NCBI GenBank assembly: GCA_938075415.1 | Contig: CALJHC010000010.1 | Location: 1-64,000 of the forward strand | Direction: 5' to 3' | From: an uncultured Rubripirellula sp. | GTDB lineage: Bacteria; Planctomycetota; Planctomycetia; Pirellulales; Pirellulaceae | Length of the DNA stretch: 64,000 bases | Shown: one piece after another, positions 34,446-44,425 of the stretch | Layout of the letters: every line of letters begins with the position of its first letter | Numbering within the stretch: the stretch's first letter is position 1 | Program-made: the position numbers and the translations under genes | Notes under the pieces: generated by a model | What the model saw: only the letters and a program-made list of their open reading frames with translations | Told to the model about the DNA's origin: nothing | The model's database searches: none

Positions 34446-35861
34446 ATGCGTTTGTCTGTTTTATCCTTATCGTTAAGCATTGCTTGTTCTGTCTGTTTCT
34501 CGTTCCCTGTCTTCGCGCAATCCGAACGGGTTGCCCAGCAGGTCGATGGCTATGAAGGGTTGCCTGATCGAACAGATGAACTGCAGGCTATGATTGAGCG
34601 GGCCGAAGGTCGCCTGGAGTTGGTGGATGCGTTTTATCGGATCTCCAGACCGCTGATCGTTGATTTGGAAACCTTGGGCGCATCATCCTTATCTGGTCAG
34701 TCACGATCGACCATTATTATGGATGGTCCCGGGCCAGCCTTTTTGATCCGCGGCACGCACGACGGAACCGCTTCGCCCAAATCTTTCAAGCCGCAGACTT
34801 GGAATCAGCGAATGCCAACGCTGAGTGACTTGGAGATCCTGGGTGCTCATCCCAACGCTGATGGAGTTCAGTTGGAAGGGACCGTTGGTGCGATTCTTCG
34901 AGGCGTGTCGGTTCGTTGGACACGCCATGCTGTACGCTTGGAGGACCGAAACCGAAACGTGATCATTTCTTCATGCCACCTTTATCAGAACAGCGGTATT
35001 GGGCTGTTTTTAAACGATGTTAACCTTCATCAAATCAATGTTGTGGGATGTCATATCTCCTACAATCAAGGGGGTGGAATCGTGGTCAGAGACGGCAATG
35101 TTCGCAATCTGCAAGTCGCTGGCTGCGATTTGGAGGCAAACATGCCTCTTGATGAAACCCCGACCCGGGCGGCGAACCTTTGGATAGATGTCAGCGGATC
35201 AGCGGATGACAAAACGCGATCAATTGCCGAAGTCTCGATAACCGGATGCACGATACAGCACTCTGCGAATTACTCAGGTTCGAAGGAGAAAACCGTTGCC
35301 CCGGGTGGCGCAAATATTCGCTTGACCGGAAAGTCCATTTACCCAATCGATTCGGTAACGATCACTGGGAATGTGCTGAGTGATACAACGATCAATTTAG
35401 ACTTGGAGCATGTGATGGATGTCACTGTTTCTGCCAATACGTTCTTCGCTCCGAAACCACAGAACATTCGTGTCGTGGAGAGTCAGCGAGTTATCCTGCA
35501 AGGGAACACTTTCAATCCTCGCCAATTCGTTCGACCGGGGAAAATCACCTTTGAAGGATGCCGTGATTGCTTGATCGCCAACTCAACGTTGCATCACCTC
35601 GCAGCGAGTGATGGATCGCTGGAAATCGTCGAGTGTGATGGGATTTCTGTGGCCGGTCTTGTTCTGTCTGATTGTGGCACAGGGATCGTCTGCAGGAACT
35701 CCAAGGAGGTCCTCGTCTCGGGATGTTTAGTCCGTGGAACTCAATCTGGCCCAGATCTCAAGGTTGACGAGGCGTCAAAACAGATTTCCGTGCTTGGGAA
35801 TCATTTTCAAGGGTCGATTCAAGTTCCCCCGGATGCTCGGTATCGATCATCGGTTGAATGA
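34446..35861 (+). CDS. Exported right-handed beta-helix protein
   Basis: A 471-residue protein. ATG 34446 follows a run of G residues serving as RBS and starts a clean signal peptide (about 1-26, ending V-F-A-Q-S). The mature protein begins with a short helical part, then parallel beta-helix coils from about residue 90 to the end, recognised by N-x-I/V-I-x-x-C and I-x-x-N-x-F patterns such as I-S-S-C-H-L-Y-Q-N-S-G-I-G and V-S-A-N-T-F. Folds of this type occur in polysaccharide lyases and adhesins; no catalytic residues can be picked out, so the role (carbohydrate binding or cleavage) is open. The frame is open back to 34386. Divergent from the oxidoreductase gene. Confidence 0.85.
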   Translation: MRLSVLSLSLSIACSVCFSFPVFAQSERVAQQVDGYEGLPDRTDELQAMIERAEGRLELVDAFYRISRPLIVDLETLGASSLSGQSRSTIIMDGPGPAFLIRGTHDGTASPKSFKPQTWNQRMPTLSDLEILGAHPNADGVQLEGTVGAILRGVSVRWTRHAVRLEDRNRNVIISSCHLYQNSGIGLFLNDVNLHQINVVGCHISYNQGGGIVVRDGNVRNLQVAGCDLEANMPLDETPTRAANLWIDVSGSADDKTRSIAEVSITGCTIQHSANYSGSKEKTVAPGGANIRLTGKSIYPIDSVTITGNVLSDTTINLDLEHVMDVTVSANTFFAPKPQNIRVVESQRVILQGNTFNPRQFVRPGKITFEGCRDCLIANSTLHHLAASDGSLEIVECDGISVAGLVLSDCGTGIVCRNSKEVLVSGCLVRGTQSGPDLKVDEASKQISVLGNHFQGSIQVPPDARYRSSVE

Positions 35862-36126
35862 GTTTCAGCCTTCATCACATTAAAATGCTTAACCGGATTC
35901 GAACCGGGGCCAGTTGCGAGGACGGCTATCGATCGCGAGTCCAGACGCCTTGGCCATGGAGCCGGCGTTTTGCGACGGATGGATCGACCGAGGATTTGAC
36001 TCACTTGGTGTGTTCGAGCCGTGTGACACACCGGTGTCAAGCTTTTTGGATGATCGATCGGGCAATGTGAAAGCCCGGCCGCATTACTCGAAAAGAGGGC
36101 GGCAAGATTGTTGAAGCAAAGACGCC
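35862..36126. other. Short convergent spacer
   Basis: About 265 bp. It includes a CCGGATTCGAACCGG palindrome (35891-35905) that resembles a tRNA T-arm but has no surrounding cloverleaf. No gene. Confidence 0.4.
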
Positions 36127-36801
36127 CTAGTAGTGGGCGATTTGGCTATCCCCTGCGATACGGTCGGTTAGATCGTATCGATGGAAGGAACGCCCAATTT
36201 CTTCCGACAACATCCTCAGATAAAGCTTTCTGAATTTTGATTCGGTTGTCTCGCTGGTGTATTGGCCCGCAATATTGGGGTAGGTGAATTCTTCCAGGGT
36301 GCGAGAGTATTCTATATTGCCGGTCTCCACGTCGATCACGTTCACGACGACATCAGACCTTCCTCGGTAAAGTGTCGCCCCTTCTCGCAAGCGAAGGTTG
36401 GCAACTTCGATGCCAATCACTTTCTCTGCTCCGACGCCTGTGCCGATCTCATCAAAGTTGACTTGGTCCCAGCCGTTAATGTCACGCCATTGATCGATCT
36501 TGTCTTCCCGAATCAGTTGCACGTTTTTCACCTCGGTGGTGATGATTTGGCCGACAAATCGACTGAGTTCTCTCGAGGTGACATCGTTCGAATATTGACT
36601 GCTCTCGGTCAGTGTAACGATCGCGACGGTGGAGTTTTTGAGTCCATCGTATTCCGCCGGAACCATATCAACGCCAGCGACATGCATGAATGTTGCCAGA
36701 CCCGTGCAACCAGCTGAGGCCACGATCAGGCTGGCGAGTAATCCCAGGCTAAAAGCCTTTTGGCCTTGGCGTGGATTCGTTGTGTGGTTGGGTCGTCTCA
36801 T
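36127..36801 (-). CDS. Lipoprotein of unknown function, 224 residues
   Basis: A basic N-region, a hydrophobic core (about 17-31) and the lipobox V-A-S-A-G-C32 make this a lipoprotein. The mature part is a single alpha/beta domain with V-A-I-V-T-L, a R-E-L-S-R-F-V-G-Q-I-I-T helix, K-V-I-G-I-E-V, and a late R-S-D-V-V-V-N-V-I-D-V strand. This arrangement recalls planctomycete lipoproteins that resemble the CsgG/TolB-N-like fold, but I make that comparison only from general pattern. The protein has no catalytic motif. The gene is downstream of the G-rich 14-bp array and of DUF2752, all on the minus strand. Confidence 0.75.
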   Translation of the reverse strand: MRRPNHTTNPRQGQKAFSLGLLASLIVASAGCTGLATFMHVAGVDMVPAEYDGLKNSTVAIVTLTESSQYSNDVTSRELSRFVGQIITTEVKNVQLIREDKIDQWRDINGWDQVNFDEIGTGVGAEKVIGIEVANLRLREGATLYRGRSDVVVNVIDVETGNIEYSRTLEEFTYPNIAGQYTSETTESKFRKLYLRMLSEEIGRSFHRYDLTDRIAGDSQIAHY

Positions 36802-37251
36802 CGGTAGCCATCCTTGCGCAGGTCAAACAGGTCCGTAAGCCTGTTATTTACGAAGTTTCGCCTAAGGATCGCCACACTGATTTCTCGGGCAGCTGGAAAA
36901 ACGGCAAAGGTTTTCGAAATGCACAGGGTGATTGGTTCGCCTGGGGTAATTTCTTCGTTGTGCAAAATTGTTCGGATTGAATGGTGTTTTGGATAGATTG
37001 ATTGGCTCAGAAGACGCGTTTGGAAGGTTTTTGAGGCGTGCTGGCTGGCCCAGCTGGGCCTTGGGTGCTGGGCCTTGGGTGCTGGGCCTTGGGTGCTGGG
37101 CCTTGGGTGCTGGGCCTTGGGTGCTGGGCCTTGGGTGCTGGGCCTTGGGTGCTGGGCCTTGGGTGCTGGGCCTTGGGTGCTGGGCGGAGGCAACCCCCGG
37201 GTGACTGAGGGAAGGGTCGCTTTGGAACCCTGAGGTGGCGATAGCTTTGGG
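36802..37251. other. Spacer carrying the 14-bp array
   Basis: About 450 bp between the lipoprotein start and the DUF2752 stop. Its main content is the 14-bp array at 37053-37184. Long reading frames on both strands across the array are artefacts of the repeat. Confidence 0.6.
37053..37184 (+). repeat. 14-bp tandem array, nine perfect copies, G3-N4 pattern
   Basis: Nine perfect copies of GCTGGGCCTTGGGT plus a partial tenth (GCTGGG). Each unit has two GGG tracts, so on the plus strand GGG recurs exactly every seven bases, giving about 19 G3 tracts with four-base loops over 130 bp, a textbook G-quadruplex motif. The period is not a multiple of three. The absence of any mismatch suggests recent expansion or active homogenisation. 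It lies upstream of a minus-strand lipoprotein gene. Confidence 0.97.
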
Positions 37252-37707
37252 TCACAGAAGCAGTCGTCCCCCCCACTGAATCAACGAAATCAGGAAGATC
37301 ACAAAGGCGGTGATCGAGAAGGCCCTTTGAATGGTGGTACTTAGCGGGCGTTTTCTGCAGAGTTGGGCAATTGCGATAGCTGAGATGGCTGCCCCGAGGG
37401 CAGCAAAAAGAAAGCCGCCGAAATTGGTGTTGAGGCTTGCTCGAAATTCTCCCCTCGTGAAATACGACCATGACGTTGTCATGCCACAGCCCGGGCAGCG
37501 AATTCCAAAGATAATTCTCATCGAGCAGGGCGGGAGACCGAGTTGTTGATGGGTGCCAATTCCCTGCGGGCTAGGCGTCAAGGTTCTGGCCGTGATCAGC
37601 CCGGCGATGGGGAGAGTAGCCAGGGCAACGGTGATCGCGAAATTGAGCGTAAAAAACGCGGTTTTTGTGCGTTTTTTACTGCTGTCGGATTTATTCACGA
37701 GTGGCAA
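37252..37707 (-). CDS. DUF2752 family membrane protein
   Basis: A 151-residue membrane protein with the DUF2752 signature C-P-G-C-G-M-T (about residues 71-77) followed by a R-G-E-F-R-A-S-L-N-x-N segment. Three hydrophobic stretches (about 22-42, 96-116 and 128-147) are transmembrane helices. The start is TTG 37707; GTG 37698 is a possible alternative. Function of the family is unknown. The paired cysteines could bind metal or form a disulfide. It lies in the minus direction, upstream of the 14-bp array and divergent from rpsJ. Confidence 0.88.
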   Translation of the reverse strand: MPLVNKSDSSKKRTKTAFFTLNFAITVALATLPIAGLITARTLTPSPQGIGTHQQLGLPPCSMRIIFGIRCPGCGMTTSWSYFTRGEFRASLNTNFGGFLFAALGAAISAIAIAQLCRKRPLSTTIQRAFSITAFVIFLISLIQWGGRLLL

Positions 37708-37970
37708 TTTAGCTCTGAGTTGAGGACGCTGTGGGCGGTTGGATCATCGAATGCGAGGGTTGTCGGGATTCATCCGATCGCGAGTAATGGGTGATTCTTG
37801 CGGTTAAATTATCACTGGCATACAAGATGATCGCTGAAAAACCAAGAAAACTTTCTGTTTTGGAGGATAAGAGCCGTTGACGGAATGTGGGTGGGGCCGT
37901 AAGTTCTCGTCCTTGCTGCGGCAGCGAGCTGCGGCAGAGTCCAAAGACTCGCCAAGGATCCGGCCTGTCC

Positions 37971-37997
37971 GGCTTCAAACGCTCTAACGTTTGAGCC
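37971..37997 (+). promoter_or_regulatory. Hairpin ahead of the S10 operon
   Basis: TCAAACG (37975-37981) pairs with CGTTTGA (37988-37994), extended by GGC/GCC across a bulged T. It lies 67 bp upstream of the rpsJ GTG and may be a leader structure or a leftover terminator; no T-run follows. Confidence 0.4.
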
Positions 37998-38023
37998 GAT
38001 CTAGTTAGATTCTTGAGTCACTT

Positions 38024-38050
38024 TTGACTTGCTCATTCACACTTTCTTAT
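38024..38050 (+). promoter_or_regulatory. Possible sigma70-type promoter for rpsJ
   Basis: TTGACT (38024-38029) and TCTTAT (38045-38050) with a 15-bp spacer, 14 bases before the rpsJ start. The spacing is short and the match moderate, so this is only a candidate. Confidence 0.25.
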
Positions 38051-38063
38051 TGGTCAACGATCT

Positions 38064-38390
38064 GTGTCTGCTGGATCTAGCGAAGTAATACGAATTCGTA
38101 TGGAAGCGTACGATCACTCGGTTCTTGACCAGAGTGCCCAAGAGATTGTGGACACTGCAAAGCGTACGCACAGCCGGGTTCACGGACCGATTCCGTTGCC
38201 GACTCGGATTGAGCGATACACGGTTTTGTCAGGTCCGTTTGTGAATAAGAAGGCAAGGCAGCAGTACGAGATTCGGACTCACAAGCGATTGATCGATATC
38301 GTTCAGGCGACTGCCAAGACGATTGAAGAGTTAAACAAGTTAAGTCTCCCGGCCGGCGTTGATATCAAGATCAAGGCTTCTGCGAGGTAG
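38064..38390 (+). CDS. rpsJ: 30S ribosomal protein S10
   Basis: A 108-residue S10, first gene of the cluster. It belongs to the 30S head and, in other bacteria, also acts in transcription antitermination with NusB. The S10 signatures are plain: [24 protein letters not shown] and T-H-K-R-L-I-D-I. The first codon is GTG; a short extension precedes the usual I-R-I start. The protein is slightly longer than the usual 102-105 residues. The next gene, rplC, is 261 bp downstream, the largest gap between ribosomal protein genes here, and may hold regulation. Confidence 0.97.
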   Translation: MSAGSSEVIRIRMEAYDHSVLDQSAQEIVDTAKRTHSRVHGPIPLPTRIERYTVLSGPFVNKKARQQYEIRTHKRLIDIVQATAKTIEELNKLSLPAGVDIKIKASAR

Positions 38391-38651
38391 TTCAGAAGGA
38401 CTGCAGTCTCTGCGGCTTGGGGAAGGTGCCTTTCGGGTTGAAAGATTCGGCGGGTGTTAGCACAGTAAACCAGCGGCGGTTTTCCGGATGAACGGAAGTT
38501 CAGTCGATAACCTCGGTTTGTTGGGGCTCTGCAAGTTTGAGTTGTCTTAAACTTTGTGGTTTCGCAGCATTGGCGAAGGTTCGGCTTGACGAGCTTAAAA
38601 TCCAACACGAATGACGGACGTCCTGTGGGAAAGCAGGGCGAGGTGAAGACT

Positions 38652-39338
38652 ATGACACCATCAATTCTCGGCCGGAAAGTCGGGATGACACAGATTTACT
38701 TGGAAGACGGACGGGTGATGCCCGTGACCGTGATTCAGGCTGGTCCATGTCATGTGTTGCAAGTCCGCAGTCAGGAGCGGGATGGTTATGAGGCTGTCCA
38801 GTTGGGTTTTGAGGATAAGCCGCGTCGCTTGGCCAGTCGCGCCGAACGTGGGCATGTTGCCTCTCTAGATAGCAAGCGTTCGAAAGCCAGGGCAGCTTCA
38901 GGAGTTGAAGTGGTGGCCAAGGCAGATTGTGAGCCCCAGCGTTTTGTTCGTGAGTTTCGTGGTTCGTCCAGCTTGGAAGTTGGGGTCACGGTGACGGTTG
39001 AGCAGTTCGAGAAGGTGGGCCGAGTTGATGTTGCTGGCACCAGTAAAGGGCGTGGATTCGCCGGTGTCATGAAGCGACATAATTTCTCCGGGCAGAGAGC
39101 GACACACGGTGTGAAGAAGGTTCATCGGCACGCTGGTGGTACTGGTTGCAGTGCGTCGCCCAGTCGTGTGTTCAAAGGGCGGCGAATGGCTGGTCAGTAC
39201 GGCAATGTTCGGAAGACGAGTCGTAACCTGGAGTTGGTTCGCGTCGACTCAGAGAATAATCTGTTGCTGGTTCGTGGTGCGGTTCCGGGCCCGAATGGTG
39301 GTTTTGTGAGTGTCTGTGAAGCAAATAAGTTGGGTTAG
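38652..39338 (+). CDS. rplC: 50S ribosomal protein L3
   Basis: A 228-residue L3, an early 50S assembly protein that binds near the peptidyl-transferase centre. It starts M-T-P-S-I-L-G-R-K-V-G-M-T-Q with AGGTG at 38641, and carries the S-K-G-R-G-F-A-G-V-M-K-R-H and G-Q-Y-G-N motifs of the loop that reaches into the ribosome core. The frame is open upstream to 38556 but only the ATG at 38652 begins the conserved domain. Somewhat longer than the typical 209 residues. rplD follows after six bases. Confidence 0.97.
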   Translation: MTPSILGRKVGMTQIYLEDGRVMPVTVIQAGPCHVLQVRSQERDGYEAVQLGFEDKPRRLASRAERGHVASLDSKRSKARAASGVEVVAKADCEPQRFVREFRGSSSLEVGVTVTVEQFEKVGRVDVAGTSKGRGFAGVMKRHNFSGQRATHGVKKVHRHAGGTGCSASPSRVFKGRRMAGQYGNVRKTSRNLELVRVDSENNLLLVRGAVPGPNGGFVSVCEANKLG

Positions 39339-39344
39339 GGGATC

Positions 39345-39986
39345 ATGGCCACTTTAACGGTATATAACGAATCCGGCAGTGAAGTCGGTACATACGAGAT
39401 CGATACGACACAGATTGCCGATCGTGTCAACAAGCAATTGTTGCATGATGCGGTGGTGATGTATCAGGCGAATCAGAGACAGGGCTCGCACGCTGCGAAG
39501 ACGCGGGGTGAGGTTTCTGGTTCGACCAAGAAGATGTACCGCCAGAAGGGCACCGGTAATGCTCGAGCTGGTAGCAAGCGGTCCAATGTTCGACGCGGCG
39601 GTGGCGTTGCTCGAACGATCAAGCCAAGAGATTACAGTTACCGATTGAACCGAAAGGCTGTGCGTTTAGCGACTCGCATGGCGATTCGATCAAAGATTGA
39701 CGACGGTGAAATGGTCGTTGTTGATCAGTTGGGATTTGAAGAGCCTAAGACGTCTCGGATGGCGGGTCTTTTGAAGGCATTGGGCTTGAATGGTTCTACG
39801 ACGTTGATTGCGACTGCGGATCTTGACACGGTTGTGTACAAGAGTGGCAGGAATTTGGCTGGTGTTTCCGTTCAGCCAGTGAGAGAGTTAAATGCGTTGT
39901 CGGTATTGAAGCCGAGGCGAGTGCTTGTGACTCGCGATGCTTTGGATCGAATCAAAGAGGGTGCTTTCGCCACTGCTGCGGAGTAG
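39345..39986 (+). CDS. rplD: 50S ribosomal protein L4
   Basis: A 213-residue L4, which lines the exit tunnel constriction and in several bacteria represses the S10 operon. The extended loop (about 45-90) contains R-Q-G-S-H-A-A-K-T-R-G-E-V and K-G-T-G-N-A-R-A-G-S, both typical of L4. C-terminal Rossmann-like part is intact, ending V-L-V-T-R-D-A. The start ATG lies six bases after rplC. Confidence 0.97.
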   Translation: MATLTVYNESGSEVGTYEIDTTQIADRVNKQLLHDAVVMYQANQRQGSHAAKTRGEVSGSTKKMYRQKGTGNARAGSKRSNVRRGGGVARTIKPRDYSYRLNRKAVRLATRMAIRSKIDDGEMVVVDQLGFEEPKTSRMAGLLKALGLNGSTTLIATADLDTVVYKSGRNLAGVSVQPVRELNALSVLKPRRVLVTRDALDRIKEGAFATAAE

Positions 39987-40030
39987 GGTGAGGTTCTCTG
40001 GGTTTAGTAAATACAAGAAGATAAGTGCTG

Positions 40031-40354
40031 ATGGCTAGGATCAAACCGCCGCTAGATACCGGTGCTGGTAGCAAGTTGGAGTCGCATCAAATATTGTTGC
40101 GTCCGCTTGTGACCGAGAAGGGTGTGCATCGAGCTTCGCGCAATAATCAGTATGCGTTTGAGATTCACCGAGGAGCGACAAAGCTGGACGTTAAGCGTGC
40201 GGTGGAGGAGTTGTTTCAGGTGAAGGTTGAGAAGGTTCGCACGCAAACCCGGAAGGGTAAGTTGCGGAAGTACCGGTTTCGGCATGGTAAGACGTCGGAT
40301 TGGAAGAAGGCCATCGTGCAGTTGCACGAGGATGATCGGATCGACTTCTTTTAG
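40031..40354 (+). CDS. rplW: 50S ribosomal protein L23
   Basis: A 107-residue L23, a tunnel-exit protein that docks trigger factor and SRP. It holds the L-L-R-P-L-V-T-E-K-G family start and the V-E-E-L-F-Q-V-K-V-E-K-V-R-T motif, with a basic loop (R-K-G-K-L-R-K-Y-R). ATG 40031 is taken as start; a GTG two codons earlier is an alternative. After the stop, a hairpin (GCCGG 40365-40369 / CCGGC 40375-40379) and TTTTT lie in the rplW-rplB gap and could weakly attenuate. Confidence 0.95.
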   Translation: MARIKPPLDTGAGSKLESHQILLRPLVTEKGVHRASRNNQYAFEIHRGATKLDVKRAVEELFQVKVEKVRTQTRKGKLRKYRFRHGKTSDWKKAIVQLHEDDRIDFF

Positions 40355-40427
40355 TCACCGCATCGCCGGTTGAGCCGGCAATGTTTTTGAGTGTTATTTA
40401 ACGGTTACCTGATAAAACGAATCAATT

Positions 40428-41285
40428 ATGGGCATTCGAGTCTACAAGCCGACGAGCGCCGGGCGACGTAACGCGTCGGTCAGCGATTTCGCTGAGTTGA
40501 CGCCTGGTTACAAGCCAGAGAGGTCTTTGCTTCGCCCGAAGCGTAAGACGGGTGGGCGTAATAACCAAGGCAAGATTACGGCTCAGCATCGTGGTGGTGG
40601 TCACAAGCAAATGTACCGCGTGGTCGACTTTCGTCGTGCCAAGGACGGTGTGGATGCCTTGGTTAACTCCGTGCAGTACGATCCGAATCGATCGGCACGG
40701 ATTGCCTTGTTGCATTACGCAGACGGTGACAAGCGTTACGTTGTGGCTCCCGCAGGAGTCAAGGCGGGCGATCGGTTGTCCAACGGTCCAGAGGCACCTC
40801 CGGTTGTTGGTAACTGTTTGCCGCTAAAAAACATTCCTCTCGGTACATCAGTTTGCTGTATTGAGCTGAGGGCGGGCCGCGGTGCGGTACTTTGTCGTTC
40901 AGCCGGTACCCAGGCGACGCTGATGGCTCGCGAGGCGGATTGGGCTCAGTTGTCGTTGCCAAGTGGTGAGGTTCGGCGAGTGTCGAGCTCTTGCCGAGCG
41001 ACGATTGGTCAAGTTGGTAACAGCGATCACATGAATGTTCGGCTTGGTAAAGCAGGTCGTGCTCGTTGGATGGGACGTCGACCGCACGTTCGAGGTACAG
41101 CGATGAACCCTGTCGATCACCCTCACGGTGGTGGTGAAGGGCGAACCAAGGGTGGACGGCACCCCGTCAGTCCTCAAGGTAAAAGTGCCAAGGGTGGTTC
41201 AACCCGGCAAAAGCGTAAGCCGAGCAACAGTTCGATCGTACGACGGCGTAAGAGCCGACGTTATGGTCAGCTGAAACTACATTAA
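40428..41285 (+). CDS. rplB: 50S ribosomal protein L2
   Basis: A 285-residue L2, needed for subunit joining and peptidyl transfer. It starts [14 protein letters not shown] and carries the core block [18 protein letters not shown], in which the near-C-terminal histidine region lies close to the peptidyl-transferase centre. The C-terminal Lys/Arg-rich tail is intact. Slightly longer than the usual 275. Confidence 0.98.
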   Translation: MGIRVYKPTSAGRRNASVSDFAELTPGYKPERSLLRPKRKTGGRNNQGKITAQHRGGGHKQMYRVVDFRRAKDGVDALVNSVQYDPNRSARIALLHYADGDKRYVVAPAGVKAGDRLSNGPEAPPVVGNCLPLKNIPLGTSVCCIELRAGRGAVLCRSAGTQATLMAREADWAQLSLPSGEVRRVSSSCRATIGQVGNSDHMNVRLGKAGRARWMGRRPHVRGTAMNPVDHPHGGGEGRTKGGRHPVSPQGKSAKGGSTRQKRKPSNSSIVRRRKSRRYGQLKLH

Positions 41286-41376
41286 ACAAGATAAAACAAT
41301 GGGTCTTGGTTTCGTTCAGATAATTGATGCGAAGCCAGGGCCTGAAACGTTCCCGAAACCGGTTAACTAAGAATCC

Positions 41377-41646
41377 ATGAGTCGCAGTAGCAAGAAAGGC
41401 CCGTTCGTCGATCCGAAGCTGTTCTTTAAAGTTCAGAAGCAGGCGGAGGCGGGTGGAAAAGAACCGATCAAAACGTGGGCAAGAGCCTGCACGATCGTTC
41501 CTGAATTTGTGAACGTGACGTTCATGGTTCATGATGGGCGAAAACACGTCAAAGTCCTTGTCTCTGAAGACATGGTTGGACACAAGTTGGGGGAGTTTGC
41601 TCCAACTCGTACGTTCAAGGGGCATAGCGGAAAGGGCAAGAAGTAA
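41377..41646 (+). CDS. rpsS: 30S ribosomal protein S19
   Basis: An 89-residue S19 of the 30S head, in contact with S13 and the A-site finger. Start [12 protein letters not shown], then the conserved [17 protein letters not shown] and [15 protein letters not shown]. rplV begins 18 bp after its stop. Confidence 0.98.
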   Translation: MSRSSKKGPFVDPKLFFKVQKQAEAGGKEPIKTWARACTIVPEFVNVTFMVHDGRKHVKVLVSEDMVGHKLGEFAPTRTFKGHSGKGKK

Positions 41647-41664
41647 TTCTTGAGTCAACCAAAA

Positions 41665-42024
41665 ATGGCAAAGTTCAACGCAAGACATAAGAACGCACGT
41701 ATTAGTGCTCGAAAGGTACGGCCGCTGGCAGATATTGTCCGTGGCATGTACGCCGACGAAGCGCTTGACGCGTTAAAGTATCAGCCTCACCGAGGTGCTC
41801 GAATGCTTGAGAAAGTCATTCAAAGTGCAGTCGGTAGTGCTCAGGACCCCGATCAGAATTCTGGTCGTAGTCACCGTATTGAAGAGTTGGTGGTCACCGA
41901 GGTTTGTATCGATGGTGGTCCAATGTTCAAACGGGTTCGACCGCGTGCTCGCGGTAGTGCCTTTATGATCAAGAAGCGAAGTAGTCACATTCGAGTCGGT
42001 CTGACTCCAATAGACGAAGTGTAG
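41665..42024 (+). CDS. rplV: 50S ribosomal protein L22
   Basis: A 119-residue L22 of the 50S exit tunnel. The globular part shows I-S-A-R-K-V-R-P-L-A-D-I-V-R-G and the extended hairpin shows R-V-R-P-R-A-R-G-S-A-F-M-I-K-K-R-S-S-H-I. ATG 41665 begins the domain; a TTG at 41650, four bases after rpsS, is an alternative five codons upstream. Confidence 0.96.
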   Translation: MAKFNARHKNARISARKVRPLADIVRGMYADEALDALKYQPHRGARMLEKVIQSAVGSAQDPDQNSGRSHRIEELVVTEVCIDGGPMFKRVRPRARGSAFMIKKRSSHIRVGLTPIDEV

Positions 42025-42107
42025 CAAATCAGTTCTGTCGCTCGCAAAAGTGGCAGCTGAACGTAAGAACAACCGAAGCTTGTACTCCAAACGACAACGA
42101 GTCCCTG

Positions 42108-43173
<1,066 letters not shown>

Positions 43174-43256
43174 TGATTGGGCGGCGTTTTTGACTGGTTC
43201 AATGAGTGGCAGGTCCGAATAGGGACTTTGTCTCTGGTAATTGAAGACGAAATAAG

Positions 43257-43457
43257 ATGAGCACTAACACTGAACTTCGCGAAATGAGCGATGAACAACT
43301 GGACGCGACCGTCAAAGAGGCGGCGCAGACATTGTTTCGTCTGCGATTTCAATCGCAATCTGAGCGTTTGAATACACCCAGTGAGATGCGGAAGAACAGG
43401 CGATTGATCGCGAGAATCAAAACGATTCAGCGTGAGCGGGAAATCGCTGCAAAGTAG
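43257..43457 (+). CDS. rpmC: 50S ribosomal protein L29
   Basis: A 66-residue L29, two helices next to L23 at the tunnel exit. The family pattern L-R-E-M-S-D-E-Q-L and L-F-x-L-R-F-Q is present, followed by basic K-N-R-R-L-I-A-R-I-K-T. ATG at 43257 follows AGACGAAATAAG. Preceding gap 83 bp, following gap 73 bp. Confidence 0.96.
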   Translation: MSTNTELREMSDEQLDATVKEAAQTLFRLRFQSQSERLNTPSEMRKNRRLIARIKTIQREREIAAK

Positions 43458-43530
43458 CTTTGTCGCTTTGAGTGACGAGCGGTCATTTGAGCATTAAGTA
43501 GAACGATCACATAACTCGGAATTGAATTCC

Positions 43531-43872
43531 ATGCCGAAACGCGTTGTTTCCGGAATCGTGACTGGCGATAAGATGAGTAAAACTCGTCGTGTCGAAATCA
43601 ATCGTCTAGTCAAGCATCCGAAGTACAAGAAATATGTCCGTCAGCGAACAGTTTGCTACGCCCATGACGAAGAGAACGTCTCAGGTGCCGGCGATCGGGT
43701 TGAGATCATTGAATCACAACCTCTGAGCAAGCTGAAGCGATGGAAATTGGTTCGTGTTCTTGAGAAGAGCACGGAGGTAGATGTTGCTGCTTTGCGTGCC
43801 GCGGCCAAGGTGGCAGCGGAATCGGAAGGTGGGGATGATTCCTCTGCGAGTGAAGAGAACTCGGGTTCGTAA
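43531..43872 (+). CDS. rpsQ: 30S ribosomal protein S17
   Basis: A 113-residue S17, an early 16S rRNA-binding OB-fold protein. It shows the V-V-S-G-I-V-T-G-D-K-M-S-K-T start and K-Y-K-K-Y-V-R-Q-R, H-D-E-E-N and G-D-R-V-E-I-I-E-S-Q-P-L-S-K. The family is about 84 residues; the last 30 here (about 84-113) are an Ala/Glu/Ser-rich acidic tail. ATG 43531 chosen; a TTG at 43522 is upstream. Confidence 0.96.
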   Translation: MPKRVVSGIVTGDKMSKTRRVEINRLVKHPKYKKYVRQRTVCYAHDEENVSGAGDRVEIIESQPLSKLKRWKLVRVLEKSTEVDVAALRAAAKVAAESEGGDDSSASEENSGS

Positions 43873-43996
43873 ACCGACCGCATGCACTGAACAATGTTGC
43901 GGTGGGAGTAAGAGTCGTCAGTTCGCGAGAAGGGCTCGCGAGGACAACTGAACAGATCAACCAGGGCATCAGGCCTTTTGAAGTAACGAAGCAGAC

Positions 43997-44365
43997 ATGA
44001 TTCAACAAGAAACTCGACTGAATGTCGCCGACAACACCGGAGCACGCGAAGTGATGTGCATTAAGGTGCTTGGTGGTAGCCGGCGTCGTGTCGCTGGATT
44101 AGGCGATGTGATCGTTTGTTCGGTCAAGAGCGTGATTCCGGGCAGCGACATCAAGAAGAAATCGGTGGTCCGAGCGGTGATCGTTCGAACCAAGCAACCG
44201 ACGCGCCGTCAGGACGGCAGTTACATTAAATTCGACAGCAATGCTGTTGTGATTATTGACAAGGATAAGACGCCTCGTGGAACACGTATCTTCGGTGCGG
44301 TTGCACGGGAGCTGCGAGATCGAAGTTTCATGAAGATTGTAAGTTTGGCGAACGAAGTTGTCTGA
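43997..44365 (+). CDS. rplN: 50S ribosomal protein L14
   Basis: A 122-residue L14, at the subunit interface in contact with h14 of 16S rRNA. Starts [16 protein letters not shown], with the conserved G-D-V-I-V-C-S-V-K and [14 protein letters not shown]. Typical length. Gap of 124 bp before it is larger than usual in the cluster. Confidence 0.98.
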   Translation: MIQQETRLNVADNTGAREVMCIKVLGGSRRRVAGLGDVIVCSVKSVIPGSDIKKKSVVRAVIVRTKQPTRRQDGSYIKFDSNAVVIIDKDKTPRGTRIFGAVARELRDRSFMKIVSLANEVV

Positions 44366-44425
44366 TTGCCGGTAATTGAGCCGGGTCAGGTTTGAGTTAA
44401 GACACATTTTTAGCAGTTCATAACG

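Larger units (their letters stand above)
37708..38063. other. Divergent spacer upstream of the ribosomal operon
   Basis: About 360 bp between DUF2752 and rpsJ. It includes a hairpin at 37971-37997 (TCAAACG / CGTTTGA with flanking GGC/GCC pairing) and a possible promoter at 38024-38050 (separate entry). Otherwise no gene. Confidence 0.5.

Noticed and set aside
35880..35960. tRNA-like T-arm (CCGGATTCGAACCGG, reading as GGTTCGAATCC on the minus strand)
   Set aside because: The palindrome explains the match; no acceptor stem, anticodon arm or D-arm of proper length could be folded around it.
36798..37471. Open frames on both strands with a 14-residue repeat (containing P-A-P-K-A-Q-H-P-R)
   Set aside because: They are only the translation of the 14-bp DNA array in all frames; there is no RBS or domain.
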